Source: Candidatus Hydrogenedentota bacterium | Lineage (GTDB): Bacteria > Hydrogenedentota > Hydrogenedentia > Hydrogenedentales > SLHB01 | DNA: 64,000 nt | Assembly: GCA_013359265.1 (NCBI GenBank) | Contig: JABWCD010000033.1 | Coordinates: 1-64,000, forward strand | Direction: 5' to 3' | Shown here: positions 37,019-46,230 of the stretch, one piece after another | Position numbering within the stretch: the first letter of the stretch is position 1 | Layout: each line of letters starts with the position of its first letter | Position numbers and translations under genes: made by a program | The notes under the pieces: generated by a model | Database searches by the model: none | Seen by the model: the letters and a program-made list of their open reading frames with translations, nothing else | What the model was told of the DNA's origin: nothing

Positions 37019-37701
37019 TCGGTAGACCCCGACGATAGTTGGGCCGCGCCGGCGCTTTGGCCTTCCTCGCCTTCGGCGCCCTCTTCGCCTTCTTCGTCGT
37101 CGGCCGCGGCCTGATCGCCCGCAAACGTCTTGACCACGGTGTAGTAACGGAGTTCGTATGTCGTCTTGTCGGGGTCCTCGATCGTGACAAGGACATCGTA
37201 CAACCCTGGAAACGCGGGCGCGCTTCCCGTCTGCCGCCCGCTGTTGGTGGACGACGCCTCGACTTCCTGCGCGTCGAACGCGTAGCGCCAACCGGGGTAA
37301 CGGTCGCCGAATTCCTGAGTGTCCTTCAATGTGCCAACGGCAATTTCGACTTCGGACATGCCCGCCGCCAACGACAGCAAGTTGCGCACGCGGATTTCGT
37401 TCTCGAGCCGCGCCTGCGCGTTCACCGCGTTGTAGTGCATTTCCAGGAGCACGAATAGCGACATCCCGAGAATCGCCAGCGCGATCATGATTTCGACCAG
37501 CGTGAACCCCGCGTCATCCGCGCTTGTCCCCTTTGGTCCCCGGCGCAGCGCATTTTCGATTTTGGGTTTTGGATTTTGGATTGATAGACACCAAGAATGA
37601 GCAACACTATTCTTGACGGTAGCCTGCTCGTATTCCCGATACCCGATTCCCGCTGTGTCGTTTCGCCCACGGGACGTGCTATTGCAGCGCAGGTTCGGCA
37701 T
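37015..37701 (-). CDS. gspI: GspI T2SS minor pseudopilin with a 65-residue leader
   Basis: 228 residues. The ATG at 37701 has a perfect AAGGAGG six bases upstream, inside the gspH coding end. The mature helix DDAG|FTLVEIMIALAILGMSLFVLLEMHYNA starts at residue 66. No ATG, GTG or TTG occurs in frame between the start and this site, so the long leader is forced. The leader includes SIQNPKPKIEN (from a heptamer array) and RGPKGTS (from 9-mers). The C-terminus is Glu/Gly-rich. GspI nucleates the tip complex with J and K. Confidence 0.84.
   Translation of the reverse strand: MPNLRCNSTSRGRNDTAGIGYREYEQATVKNSVAHSWCLSIQNPKPKIENALRRGPKGTSADDAGFTLVEIMIALAILGMSLFVLLEMHYNAVNAQARLENEIRVRNLLSLAAGMSEVEIAVGTLKDTQEFGDRYPGWRYAFDAQEVEASSTNSGRQTGSAPAFPGLYDVLVTIEDPDKTTYELRYYTVVKTFAGDQAAADDEEGEEGAEGEEGQSAGAAQLSSGSTE
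37526..37584. repeat. Degenerate heptamer and 9-mer repeat cluster in the gspI leader
   Basis: Two GTCC-type 9-mers (about 37526-37544) are followed by four degenerate TTTTGGA heptamers (about 37553-37584). This is the same two repeat families as in the 21974-22189 element, but without an inverted partner. It lies wholly within translated gspI leader sequence. Confidence 0.65.
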
Positions 37702-38584
37702 AGCCCGCCTCCTTGCCCCGCATGAGGTGCGCGCCGCCCGTGATCGGGTCCCACTGCACGGTGTAGTACTCGTCCTTCGCGCCCCTCAAAAAGAAGGACA
37801 CGGACTGACTGAGCCCAATCGGCGTGACCTCGATATCGATCGGGCCCTCCGAAACTTCTTGCCCGTTCAGCAGGATCGATTCGATCACGATATCGGGAGG
37901 AAGATAACCGTGTTCGATCAACGCGTCTTGCACTTCCTCGCGCTGCTCCTCCTTGCCTTCCAGCGTGAGCGAGAATTCCTTCTGTAACAAGGGATCGACA
38001 TCGCTCACCACGCTCTCCGTCGGTACATTCCGGGCCTGCGCAATCAACGACCGCTGGAAAATCTGATCCAATTCGTATTGCACCTCGTCACGCTGAAATT
38101 CGAGGTCCTCCGGCGTGCCGACGGACATCAACTCCTGAATCGTCATCTCGCTGCCGGTGCCCGTCGACAAGCCGTCCGCCTGCTTGTTGGGGTCCCGCGT
38201 CAGCCCCATATCGTTCTTGCCCTCGATGCCGGACAACCCGGCGGACTGCAGGCCCGACTGTATCGCGAGGTCTTCCTCCGACCACTTCAGGCAGTAGTAC
38301 TCGCCGTTCGCCAAATCGACGCGCACGGTGACGGGTTCGTGATTGAGCGCGCTGTACGCGATGACGGAGCGCCCGTAATTGGCCAGGTGACGCGCGGAAC
38401 CTTCAAGCTGGGAAGACAACATGGCGGGCATCAGGCTCGGCATCGCAATGCTGAGGACGAGCGCGATAATGAACACCACGAACATGAGTTCGATGAGTGT
38501 GTAACCTTCGCGCGTGCACAACCCGCCTCTATTGATACAGTTTCTCCTCGCGCGCGCGGACCCGATTAATGTCGCCGGATACAT
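37679..38584 (-). CDS. gspH: GspH T2SS minor pseudopilin
   Basis: About 301 residues from ATG 38584; a TTG at 38521 would leave the compact leader MCTREG before YTLIELMFVVFIIALVLSIAMPSL and may be the real start. The ATG has no clear ribosome site, and upstream extension would only shadow gspG. The globular part is acidic and longer than usual for GspH. It lies between gspG and gspI; its end carries the gspI ribosome site. Confidence 0.8.
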   Translation of the reverse strand: MYPATLIGSARARRNCINRGGLCTREGYTLIELMFVVFIIALVLSIAMPSLMPAMLSSQLEGSARHLANYGRSVIAYSALNHEPVTVRVDLANGEYYCLKWSEEDLAIQSGLQSAGLSGIEGKNDMGLTRDPNKQADGLSTGTGSEMTIQELMSVGTPEDLEFQRDEVQYELDQIFQRSLIAQARNVPTESVVSDVDPLLQKEFSLTLEGKEEQREEVQDALIEHGYLPPDIVIESILLNGQEVSEGPIDIEVTPIGLSQSVSFFLRGAKDEYYTVQWDPITGGAHLMRGKEAGYAEPALQ

Positions 38585-38603
38585 GGGGCACGCTATCGCA
38601 ACG

Positions 38604-39050
38604 TCAGTTCTGCTGTTGCAGGTTCCAGCTCTGCACGTCCGCGTTCTCACCCTCGCCGCCCGCGGCGCCGTCCGCGCCGAGCGACACAATGTCGAAATCG
38701 CGCCCGTTCTGCCCGGGACACGTATACTGGTACGCGTTGCCCCATGGGTCTTTCGGCAACGTCTCGACGTCGTTTAAATAGTTCTTGCCGGACGCGTTTT
38801 TAATGAGTGTCTCCAAGCCTTCGCTCGTTGTCGGATAGCGAACGTTATCAAGCTTGTACAATTGCAGCGCCGTCTTGAACGAGCTGATCTGCGCGCGCGC
38901 CGAAGTCTGCGCCGCCTTGCCCGCCGCACCCATAAATCGCGGCACGACAATGGCCGCGAGCATGCCGATGATCACAATCACCACCATAAGTTCGATGAGC
39001 GTGAAACCGGTTTCGCCGCGGCGCCGCGCGGCCGTCCGATGTGTTTTCAT
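38604..39050 (-). CDS. gspG: GspG T2SS major pseudopilin
   Basis: 148 residues, the standard size. Leader ETG|FTLIELMVVIVIIGMLAAIVVPRFMG with Glu5; the family signatures YPTTSEGLETLI and DPWGNAYQYTCPG follow, then the calcium-loop region and SLGADGAAGGEGENADV. GspG polymerises into the T2SS pseudopilus that pushes substrates through the secretin. A GGAG ribosome site precedes the ATG. Confidence 0.95.
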   Translation of the reverse strand: MKTHRTAARRRGETGFTLIELMVVIVIIGMLAAIVVPRFMGAAGKAAQTSARAQISSFKTALQLYKLDNVRYPTTSEGLETLIKNASGKNYLNDVETLPKDPWGNAYQYTCPGQNGRDFDIVSLGADGAAGGEGENADVQSWNLQQQN

Positions 39051-39065
39051 TTCTCGATCTCCTCT

Positions 39066-40292
39066 CTACATGCCCGAACTGATATCGAAGATGGGCAACA
39101 GTATCGACATGACCAGGAACCCGACAAAGACACCCATGATCAAAATCATCATCGGTTCGAGCAGACTCACAATCCCGTCCACCGTCATCTCGATGTCTTC
39201 GTCATAGGTGTCTGCAACTTTGATCAGCATGTTCTCGATTTCGCCGCTGCGCTGGCCCAATTCGACCATGTGCAGCAGCATCGGCGGGAAAAAGCCCGTT
39301 TCCCGCAGCGGCACCGTGAGGTCGCGTCCGCGGCGCACCCCCGATTTCACGTCGTCCATCGACGCTTCGACCACCTTGTTTCCCAGCACCGATTTGACCA
39401 CGTCGAGTGCGTTCATCATCGTGAGTCCGCTCTGCAGCATCGTGCCGAGCGTACGCGCGAACCGCGTGCTGATCATCTTGATGTACAACGGACCGACCAG
39501 CGGCAGCTTCATCTTGAACCGGTCCCAACGCAGCCTCCCTTCAGGACGCGACACCCAGAACCGCCACAACACGTAAACTCCAATCGCTCCGCCGACCAAC
39601 AGGAACCACCAGTCGCGTATGAACTGGCTGGTGTTAATCATCAGTTCGGTAATGAACGGCAATTCCCGTTTCTGCGCGGTGAATATGCGCACGATCTTCG
39701 GGACCACGAACGTCATCATGAACGTTACGATCGAAATACCGACCAGCGCCATCAGGATGGGGTACGCGAGCATCGACGTGACTTTGCGCTTCAGACGGTC
39801 CGCCCGCTCCGTAATGTCCGCGATGCGGAACAACACGCTCTCGAGCGCGCCGCTCTGCTCTCCGGCGCGCACCATGTTGATGTACAACTCGGAGAAGATG
39901 CGCTTGTGCGCGGACAACGCGTCGCCCAACGTGACGCCCTCGTTCACCTTGTCGCGTACTGCGAAAATGGTCTTGCGCAAGCGCGGGTTCGCGGTTTGTT
40001 CCATAAGCGCGCCGAGGGCCTCGACCAGCGGCATGCCCGCCTGCAACAACACGGCAAGCTGGCGCGTCATCAGCGAAATATCGCGTTGCGATATCCGGCC
40101 GACCAATGTGCCGCGCTCTTCCACGACCGGACCGCCGCCTGCCGCCGCCTTCGCGTCCGACTGCGACAACTTGGTGGGGTACAGCTCTTGTTCGCGCAGC
40201 TTGCGGCGGGCCGCCGCCGGCGTGTCGGCATCAATCACGCCGCGCACCGACTTGCCGGACTTGGCCATCGCCTCGTACTCGAACACGCCCAT
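39066..40292 (-). CDS. gspF: GspF T2SS inner-membrane platform protein
   Basis: 408 residues beginning MGVFEYEAMAKSGKSVRGVID, with two GspF domains (about 70-195 and 275-400) and three hydrophobic segments (about 170-190, 220-240, 375-400). GspF binds GspE and GspL and drives pseudopilus assembly. It starts 4 bp after gspE. Confidence 0.93.
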   Translation of the reverse strand: MGVFEYEAMAKSGKSVRGVIDADTPAAARRKLREQELYPTKLSQSDAKAAAGGGPVVEERGTLVGRISQRDISLMTRQLAVLLQAGMPLVEALGALMEQTANPRLRKTIFAVRDKVNEGVTLGDALSAHKRIFSELYINMVRAGEQSGALESVLFRIADITERADRLKRKVTSMLAYPILMALVGISIVTFMMTFVVPKIVRIFTAQKRELPFITELMINTSQFIRDWWFLLVGGAIGVYVLWRFWVSRPEGRLRWDRFKMKLPLVGPLYIKMISTRFARTLGTMLQSGLTMMNALDVVKSVLGNKVVEASMDDVKSGVRRGRDLTVPLRETGFFPPMLLHMVELGQRSGEIENMLIKVADTYDEDIEMTVDGIVSLLEPMMILIMGVFVGFLVMSILLPIFDISSGM

Positions 40293-40296
40293 CGGG

Positions 40297-42039
40297 CTAC
40301 TCCGCCACTTCGAGAAGCACGTCGTCTCGTGTAACGCGCATCACCTCTTCGATCGTTGACACGCCCTTGAAAACTTTCGAAGCGCCGTCCTCGCGCAAGG
40401 TCCGCATTCCAGCCTTCTTGGCTTCGCGCTTGATAATGTTCGAGTCGACACCGCGCAACGTCAAGTCCTGTATCATCGGCGTCATGATGAGTAACTCGAA
40501 GATGCCCGTGCGGCCGTAGTAACCGCGGCCCTGGCAGCGGTCGCAGCCGCGTCCGCGGAACGCGGTGCGCCCCATTGCCTGGTCGCGCGTGAGGCCAAGC
40601 TCCATCAAGCTTTCCAGCTCCGGCTCGTATTCCTCGCGGCAGTGCCTGCAAATGTTGCGCACGAGCCGCTGCGCGAGAATGGCGAGCGTCGAGGAACTCA
40701 CGAGGAAAGGCTCGATGCCCATATTCACCAACCGCGTAATCGCGCCCGCGCTGTCGTTCGTGTGCAGCGTCGAAAACACGAGGTGGCCGGTGAGCGATGC
40801 CTGAATCGCCATGTCGGCGGTCTCGAGATCCCGGATTTCGCCGACGAGTATCACGTCCGGGTCCTGGCGCAGGATACTGCGCAGTCCCGCCGCGAAGGTC
40901 AGCCCGATCTTTGGCTTCACCTGAATCTGGCCGATACCCTGCATCTGGTATTCGATCGGGTCCTCGACCGTAATGATATTGAGTTCGGGCGAGCTCACCC
41001 GCTGCAATCCCGCGTACAGCGTTGTCGATTTTCCCGAGCCGGTCGGCCCCGTGACCAGGATGATTCCGTGCGAACTCTGGATAAGCTTGTCGAACAACTT
41101 GAAGTCGTGTTCGTCCATACCCACGTCTTCGAGACCAAGCAGAAAACTGCCCTTCTCGAGAATACGCATCACGACGCGTTCGCCGTGCGCAATCGGAATG
41201 ATCGATACGCGGATATCGATTTCCTTGCCGCTCAGGCGAATCTTGATGCGCCCATCCTGCGGAAGGCGGTGTTCGGCGATGTTGAGGTGCGCCATGATCT
41301 TGACGCGGGAGATGATAGCCGCCTGTTGCGATTTCGGCACCGTCAACTTCTCGTAAAGCACGCCGTCGATGCGGTAGCGCACCCGGACTTCGCGCTCGAA
41401 CGGCTCGACATGGATGTCCGACGCGCGCTCTTTCACCGCGCCGGAAATCAGCAGGTTGATCAGCTTGATGATGGGGGCTTCGTTCGCGAGATCGAGGAGG
41501 TCGCGGTCCGCGTCCATCATATCGAGCGTTTGGATTTCGTCGTCTTCGCCGCCGGCGAGCACGATGTTATCGATCATGTCGCGCGCGTTTTCGCCCTGCT
41601 GGTCAAAGTACGTATCGATCACGTTTTGGATATCGTCATTCCGGCAAAGCACCGGTTCGACCGCGCCGCCGAGCAGCAGCCGCAGGTCGTCGAGCGGCAG
41701 CAGGTTCACCGGATCGTTGACCGCGACATAGAAGCAGCTTCCGTTTTGCTTGAACGGCACCATGCGGTACTCGCGGATGAAATTGATCGGGGCCTTCGTC
41801 GTAAGCGCGGAATCCATCGACCCGCGAATTTCGCGATCGAACGGTATGTCGAACTGCTCGCTCAGCGCTTCGAGTACGTGGTCTTCTTCGCAGTACCCGA
41901 CGTCCATGAGCAGCTCGCCGATACGGGTGCGTTTCGCGCGGATTTTCTGCAGTTCGAGCGCTTCCTGCACCTGCTCGGAGTGGACATGGCCCAGGCGAAC
42001 CAGGATTTCGCCGAGCAAATTTCCGCGCCGATCGGACAC
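40297..42039 (-). CDS. gspE: GspE T2SS ATPase
   Basis: 580 residues. N-terminal MshEN-type domain (NLLGEILVRLGHVHSEQVQEAL), Walker [16 protein letters not shown] (about 330), RQDPDVILVGEIRDLETADM (Walker B), and zinc-binding CRHC (about 463) plus CDRC (about 497). It energises pseudopilus assembly through GspL and GspF. It starts 3 bp after gspD. Confidence 0.95.
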   Translation of the reverse strand: MSDRRGNLLGEILVRLGHVHSEQVQEALELQKIRAKRTRIGELLMDVGYCEEDHVLEALSEQFDIPFDREIRGSMDSALTTKAPINFIREYRMVPFKQNGSCFYVAVNDPVNLLPLDDLRLLLGGAVEPVLCRNDDIQNVIDTYFDQQGENARDMIDNIVLAGGEDDEIQTLDMMDADRDLLDLANEAPIIKLINLLISGAVKERASDIHVEPFEREVRVRYRIDGVLYEKLTVPKSQQAAIISRVKIMAHLNIAEHRLPQDGRIKIRLSGKEIDIRVSIIPIAHGERVVMRILEKGSFLLGLEDVGMDEHDFKLFDKLIQSSHGIILVTGPTGSGKSTTLYAGLQRVSSPELNIITVEDPIEYQMQGIGQIQVKPKIGLTFAAGLRSILRQDPDVILVGEIRDLETADMAIQASLTGHLVFSTLHTNDSAGAITRLVNMGIEPFLVSSSTLAILAQRLVRNICRHCREEYEPELESLMELGLTRDQAMGRTAFRGRGCDRCQGRGYYGRTGIFELLIMTPMIQDLTLRGVDSNIIKREAKKAGMRTLREDGASKVFKGVSTIEEVMRVTRDDVLLEVAE

Positions 42040-42042
42040 AGC

Positions 42043-44844
42043 CTACTGCGCTCCCTGTAAGGTGCCGCGCTCCAACGTCGTGGGCGCCGCGTCTTCCGAG
42101 ATTCCCCGCACTTCTTTCATTGCTGCGTCGGTCGGCCGATACTTGCTGCGCAGCTTGGCCTTCGTCGGCAGCACCTTGATAATCCCGCGCTCGAAGAACA
42201 GGTCCGCATTCGCGACGGCGGCCTTGTTCATCTGGGCACTGGTCAACCGGTCGTAGTCGATGCCTTCCTTGACGATGTGCGGCGTAATCAGCACGACCAG
42301 ATTGCGTTTTGTGCGGTTGTAGTCTTTGCGCCCAAACAATGAACCAATTAACCACAAGTCTCCGAGAATCGGGGTCTGCCGCCGGCTGCGGTCCGTGCCT
42401 TCGCTCAGGAGCCCGCCAAGGATACCCGTGGACCCGTCGCGCACAACCGCTTTCGTAATGATGTTCGACTTCGCCAGCGTCACGCCTGTTGCGTTTGGAT
42501 CGATGCCGACCGTGCTCTGAATCGGGCGCGATACCTCGATGTCGAGATCGAGAAATACGTAGTCGCCCTCACTGATCTGCGGCGTGACTTTCATGATCAC
42601 GCCAACGTCCTCGCGTTGCGTTGGAGTAAAGATCGTTGCGCCTGTGGTCCCGCCTTGGCCGAGGTTGCGTTCCGAACCCGACGGAATCGGGATGTTCTGG
42701 CCGTCCAGCACGTTGGCTTCTTCGTTGTCCACGGTGATAACGCTCGGACGCGACAACACATCCAATGCGGTGAGCGATTCCAGCGCCTGCAACAGGAACG
42801 GAACGTTGTTCACTTCCTGCGTGGTGCTGGTGCCGTCTGCGCCGGGAATCTGCAGACTGGTCGTGCCGTCGATGATGCCGAAATTGAGGATGTCCCCGCC
42901 TTCGAGCGACGCCAGCGGCCCCTGCGTGAGCACATTGGCGAGATTCACGATGTTGTTCAACGCGAAGTAGTCGTTGTCCGTCAGGCCCGCGGCTTCGATC
43001 GCAAGCCGGAACTGGTCGCCAATCCCCACTTCCATAATGATCGCCTCGACCAGCACCTGCCGCGAAGGCTTGTCGATTTGCGCAATGATCGAATCGAGCA
43101 GCTTGTAGTCCTGCGGAGACGCGATGATCAGCAGCGCGTTGGTCTGCTCGAACATCGATATCGTGACGTTCTTTTCGAACGGTTGCACGTCCGCGCCGGG
43201 ACCACCGCCCCCCGAAGCGACCGCACCCGCGCCGCCTCCGGTCGAAGCCGTGCTCACGTTCCGGCCTGTTGCACCGCCCGTCCCGGTCCGTGAGGTGCGC
43301 GAACCAAGACTGCCGCCACCGCTGATTAAACTCTGCAGCGCTTCCTGCACCAGTTCCGCGTCGGCGAACTGCAATTCGCGCACGTGCATGTTGTTCGAGT
43401 CCGGCGGCGTCGGCGAATCCAGCTTCTCGATCAGATCGCGCACGCGGACCATCAGCGGTTGCGACGCGACGACTATCAGCGCGTTCAACCGTTCGTCCGG
43501 CGTGATGCGCAACGTGAGCGCCTGGGTGCCGATGACTTGCTGCGTAGCCGCCGAGCCCGTGCTCGTGCCGGGGCGCGAGGGCCGCACCACGGGCGTGGGT
43601 TGCCGCACGACGGGCTGGCCCGGCTGCGGCGCGGCCGCACCACCACCCTGCGTTTCGTCGCCCATCAACACCTGCTGAATCTGCTGCGCCACGACGTCCG
43701 CGCGCGTGAATTCGAGCGTGAAGAACTCGACGACTTCGTCGAACCCGGGCTGATCGACTTCCTCGATCAGTTCCATCATCTTGCGAATGCTCGCCTCGGT
43801 GCCGTACAGCAGAAGCATGTTCGTGCGTTCGTATACAGTGACCTTGGCTTCTTTCGATCCGACCTCCGTGAGCAGTTGCGAAATCTCGCTCGCGGCCGCG
43901 TGCTTCACTTGCACGACCTGAAACAAATACCCTTCGTACCCCGTGGGTGGCTTAACCTCGCCGATGCGCAACTCTTCCTGATCTTTCCCCTCCGTGATGG
44001 GCACAATCTTCACGAGATTGCCGTCCGCAGTTTCCACCAATTTGAACTGGAACGTGTTCAGCACGGACTCGAAGATTGGCATGATCATGTCGGGTGGAAG
44101 CGGCGCGTGCGTAATCAGCGTGACTTCCTGCGTGCTAATCGTCGGATCGAGCAGAAAGTTCTTGCCCACCATCGGGCCAATCGCGGCGATCACCTCCGTC
44201 AACGGCTGCTTGTTGAAGTCGATGAAGAACGGCTCGCGTTCACCCTCTCCCTCCTTGGGGCGATTATCATCTTTCGGCACCGGCGGCGCGGGCGGCGCTT
44301 GAGGCAAAACCCCTTTTGCATCGACTGCGGGCGGTTCCATCACCGTTGCGGACGGGTCCGGACGCGTCGGAGATTCGACACGCGGTTGCGGCGGCGAAGT
44401 CTCGTCGACGGCGGGTTCGGCGTCCTGCTCCGGCGCGGGGGCGGCAGGTTCCGCCGATTCGAGCGGCGGCGGCGTCTGCCCGACAACCGGCGCGGCCGCT
44501 TCCTCGGGGCTTGCCTCGCCTGCGGCGCCGTTCTTATCCGCCTTCTTCTGTTCCTTTTTCTCCGCCTTCTGCTCTTTGCGGTCTTCCTTGCGCTTGTCCT
44601 TTTCTTCCTTGGCATGCTCGGCGGAGATCGCATACACCGACTTGCCCGCCTGCTGCGCGAACGAAGGAAAGACCGCAACAGACACGCCAACCGCCAACAA
44701 CGCGATCATGGTTACCCGCGATCCGCCCGCACAGCATCCACTCTGGGTGGGGCGAGGCTCCGTCCGAGCCGCCCCGCCTCGACACTCAAACTCGCTATCG
44801 CCACGGCGCTCGCCGCGACCCCCGAACGCGATATGGTTGCGCAT
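42043..44844 (-). CDS. gspD: GspD T2SS secretin
   Basis: 933 residues from ATG 44844; an ATG at 44709 (MIALLAVGVSVAVFPSFAQ) directly begins the signal peptide and may be the real start, since the first 45 residues look like translated spacer. After the signal comes a Lys/Glu-rich stretch (KEEKDKRKEDRKEQKAEKKE) and a Pro/Glu-rich linker (about 75-205), then N0 (from FIDFNKQPLTEVIAAIG), N1-N3, and the secretin barrel with VITVDNEEANVLDGQNIPI and TPILGDLWLIGSLF. It forms the outer-membrane gate. The charged N-terminal extension is unusual for GspD. Confidence 0.94.
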   Translation of the reverse strand: MRNHIAFGGRGERRGDSEFECRGGAARTEPRPTQSGCCAGGSRVTMIALLAVGVSVAVFPSFAQQAGKSVYAISAEHAKEEKDKRKEDRKEQKAEKKEQKKADKNGAAGEASPEEAAAPVVGQTPPPLESAEPAAPAPEQDAEPAVDETSPPQPRVESPTRPDPSATVMEPPAVDAKGVLPQAPPAPPVPKDDNRPKEGEGEREPFFIDFNKQPLTEVIAAIGPMVGKNFLLDPTISTQEVTLITHAPLPPDMIMPIFESVLNTFQFKLVETADGNLVKIVPITEGKDQEELRIGEVKPPTGYEGYLFQVVQVKHAAASEISQLLTEVGSKEAKVTVYERTNMLLLYGTEASIRKMMELIEEVDQPGFDEVVEFFTLEFTRADVVAQQIQQVLMGDETQGGGAAAPQPGQPVVRQPTPVVRPSRPGTSTGSAATQQVIGTQALTLRITPDERLNALIVVASQPLMVRVRDLIEKLDSPTPPDSNNMHVRELQFADAELVQEALQSLISGGGSLGSRTSRTGTGGATGRNVSTASTGGGAGAVASGGGGPGADVQPFEKNVTISMFEQTNALLIIASPQDYKLLDSIIAQIDKPSRQVLVEAIIMEVGIGDQFRLAIEAAGLTDNDYFALNNIVNLANVLTQGPLASLEGGDILNFGIIDGTTSLQIPGADGTSTTQEVNNVPFLLQALESLTALDVLSRPSVITVDNEEANVLDGQNIPIPSGSERNLGQGGTTGATIFTPTQREDVGVIMKVTPQISEGDYVFLDLDIEVSRPIQSTVGIDPNATGVTLAKSNIITKAVVRDGSTGILGGLLSEGTDRSRRQTPILGDLWLIGSLFGRKDYNRTKRNLVVLITPHIVKEGIDYDRLTSAQMNKAAVANADLFFERGIIKVLPTKAKLRSKYRPTDAAMKEVRGISEDAAPTTLERGTLQGAQ

Positions 44845-44854
44845 GCTGTGTAAC

Positions 44855-45787
44855 CTATTGCACCTTTACTGTAAGCATCTGCGGTTTGCCGTCGCGCAGC
44901 ACGCTCAGGCGAATCGTATTCGCGTTTGCGACTTTCTGCGCTATCTCGCCGATTTTCTGTTCGCTGTCGATCGTGATGCCGTTGACTGCCTGAATCACAT
45001 CGTTGTCCTTCAGGCCGACCTGTTTCGCAATCGGAATGCTGGTGAGGCTTGCGGATGTAATGCCGGTCACGTTCCCTTTCTCGTCTTCCACCAAGGTCGG
45101 GTTCAACTGCGCCATGAGGTCGGCGTAATCGTAGCTGTTCAATTCTTCCATCACCGCCGTACGCTCGACGCTGACATGGTTCGCGCTGTCGCCGCCGCCC
45201 GCCGCGGCAACCCTCGCGTTGCGCCCGCCGGGCGCCGTGTTTTTCGCCAACGCCGCCATACCGCCGAGCTGATCCATCTGCAACTCTTCTTTCCGGTTCT
45301 TCTCCGTGTTGAGCAGAATCACGCGGCGGCGATGGACCTCGAGCAGAACATAGTTTTCCGTGACGGGCCTGCCGAGATAGTACGTCGACGTCTTGTTCGG
45401 CGTTGTCGCCGAGGGATTGTCGATGACCGCGGTCGCCAGCGGATCGGTTGGGTACGATGCCACCGTCGCCAGCAGCTTGAACGGCGCCGACGTTTGCACG
45501 ACAACGTCCGAAACGGGCACAGGCGCGTCGGGCGGCGGCGCGGCCACCGTGCCCGCCGCTCCGAACAACTTGCCGTTCACGATCGCGTCGTATTCGGAAC
45601 GTGGCCCGACCGACGCAATTTCGATGGTGTCCCCCGCGGCGTCAGCCGACAGGTCGTCCAGCGGGCTGCTGGACACCTGCGCGCCAAACTGCTGCATACA
45701 CACGAGAAAAATAATGTAGGCAATAACTAGCGCTAATAGGATATTAATGGCCGTCAGGGCTTGCCGTATGAGAAGTCCTTTAACCAC
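44855..45787 (-). CDS. gspC: GspC T2SS inner-membrane/PDZ protein
   Basis: 310 residues from a GTG at 45787 preceded by GGGAG at 6 nt, which I prefer to ATG 45829 (no ribosome site). It has a cytoplasmic tail, a TM helix (about 12-32), a homology-region domain (about 60-160), a linker, and a C-terminal PDZ domain (about 225-310: AKQVGLKDNDVIQAVNGITI). GspC links the inner platform to the GspD N0 domain, and its PDZ contributes to substrate choice. It is first in the T2SS operon. Confidence 0.88.
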   Translation of the reverse strand: MVKGLLIRQALTAINILLALVIAYIIFLVCMQQFGAQVSSSPLDDLSADAAGDTIEIASVGPRSEYDAIVNGKLFGAAGTVAAPPPDAPVPVSDVVVQTSAPFKLLATVASYPTDPLATAVIDNPSATTPNKTSTYYLGRPVTENYVLLEVHRRRVILLNTEKNRKEELQMDQLGGMAALAKNTAPGGRNARVAAAGGGDSANHVSVERTAVMEELNSYDYADLMAQLNPTLVEDEKGNVTGITSASLTSIPIAKQVGLKDNDVIQAVNGITIDSEQKIGEIAQKVANANTIRLSVLRDGKPQMLTVKVQ

Positions 45788-45854
45788 TGCGATCTCCCTG
45801 TTCCCGCGCCGGCATCGGCCGACCGGCACACCCCTTTCACGGGGTCAAGGCGCG

Positions 45855-45888
45855 GGGCTGCCACCGTATCGTCCGCGGCGGTGGCCCC
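45855..45888 (-). other. Hairpin in the gspC leader region
   Basis: GCCACCG and CGGTGGC pair around a 12-nt loop, extended by GGG/CCC across a 2-nt bulge. It lies about 70 bp upstream of the gspC start, with no T-tract. It is the only strong secondary structure noticed in the 45788-46340 gap, which has no gene. Confidence 0.3.
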
Positions 45889-45994
45889 AAGTTGGTACGC
45901 CGCAAGGCCTTCCAACCTCCAAAACTAACGCTGGCCCGGACCGCGGGGTTGACGGGCAGACCAAGAATGCGGGCCGGAAGTCCGGCTAGATGGC

Positions 45995-46023
45995 AGTCTA
46001 CTTGACCCACGCTACCATTGCAA
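45995..46023 (-). promoter_or_regulatory. Tentative weak promoter for the T2SS operon
   Basis: TTGCAA (46018-46023), 17 bp, TAGACT (45995-46000) on the minus strand, four of six matches in each hexamer. It is the best candidate I could find in the gspC upstream region but far from consensus. The operon may instead be read from the 54.5-kb promoter. Confidence 0.22.
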
Positions 46024-46176
46024 CGGTTTCGGCCCGCGTACACCGAATATGGAGCGGCGTGTGGCTACTGACACCAGATATGGCCAGCGCCACCAAGGCA
46101 TTGCACGATCCACGCTACGGACGTTCTACCCCAACCGAGATCGGGGCGCGGAACATGACGGCCTGCTGGTCCCCTC

Positions 46177-46230
46177 GTCCTTTGGGTCCCTTCCGTCCCG
46201 TGGGTCCTTTTGGTCCTTTGCGTCCTCTCA
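46177..46230. repeat. Six tandem 9-mers of the GTCCTTTNG family
   Basis: Contiguous units GTCCTTTGG, GTCCCTTCC, GTCCCGTGG, GTCCTTTTG, GTCCTTTGC and GTCCTCTCA. Same family as at 22051-22086, here in a non-coding gap between the T2SS operon and the exported proteins upstream of it. Confidence 0.8.
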
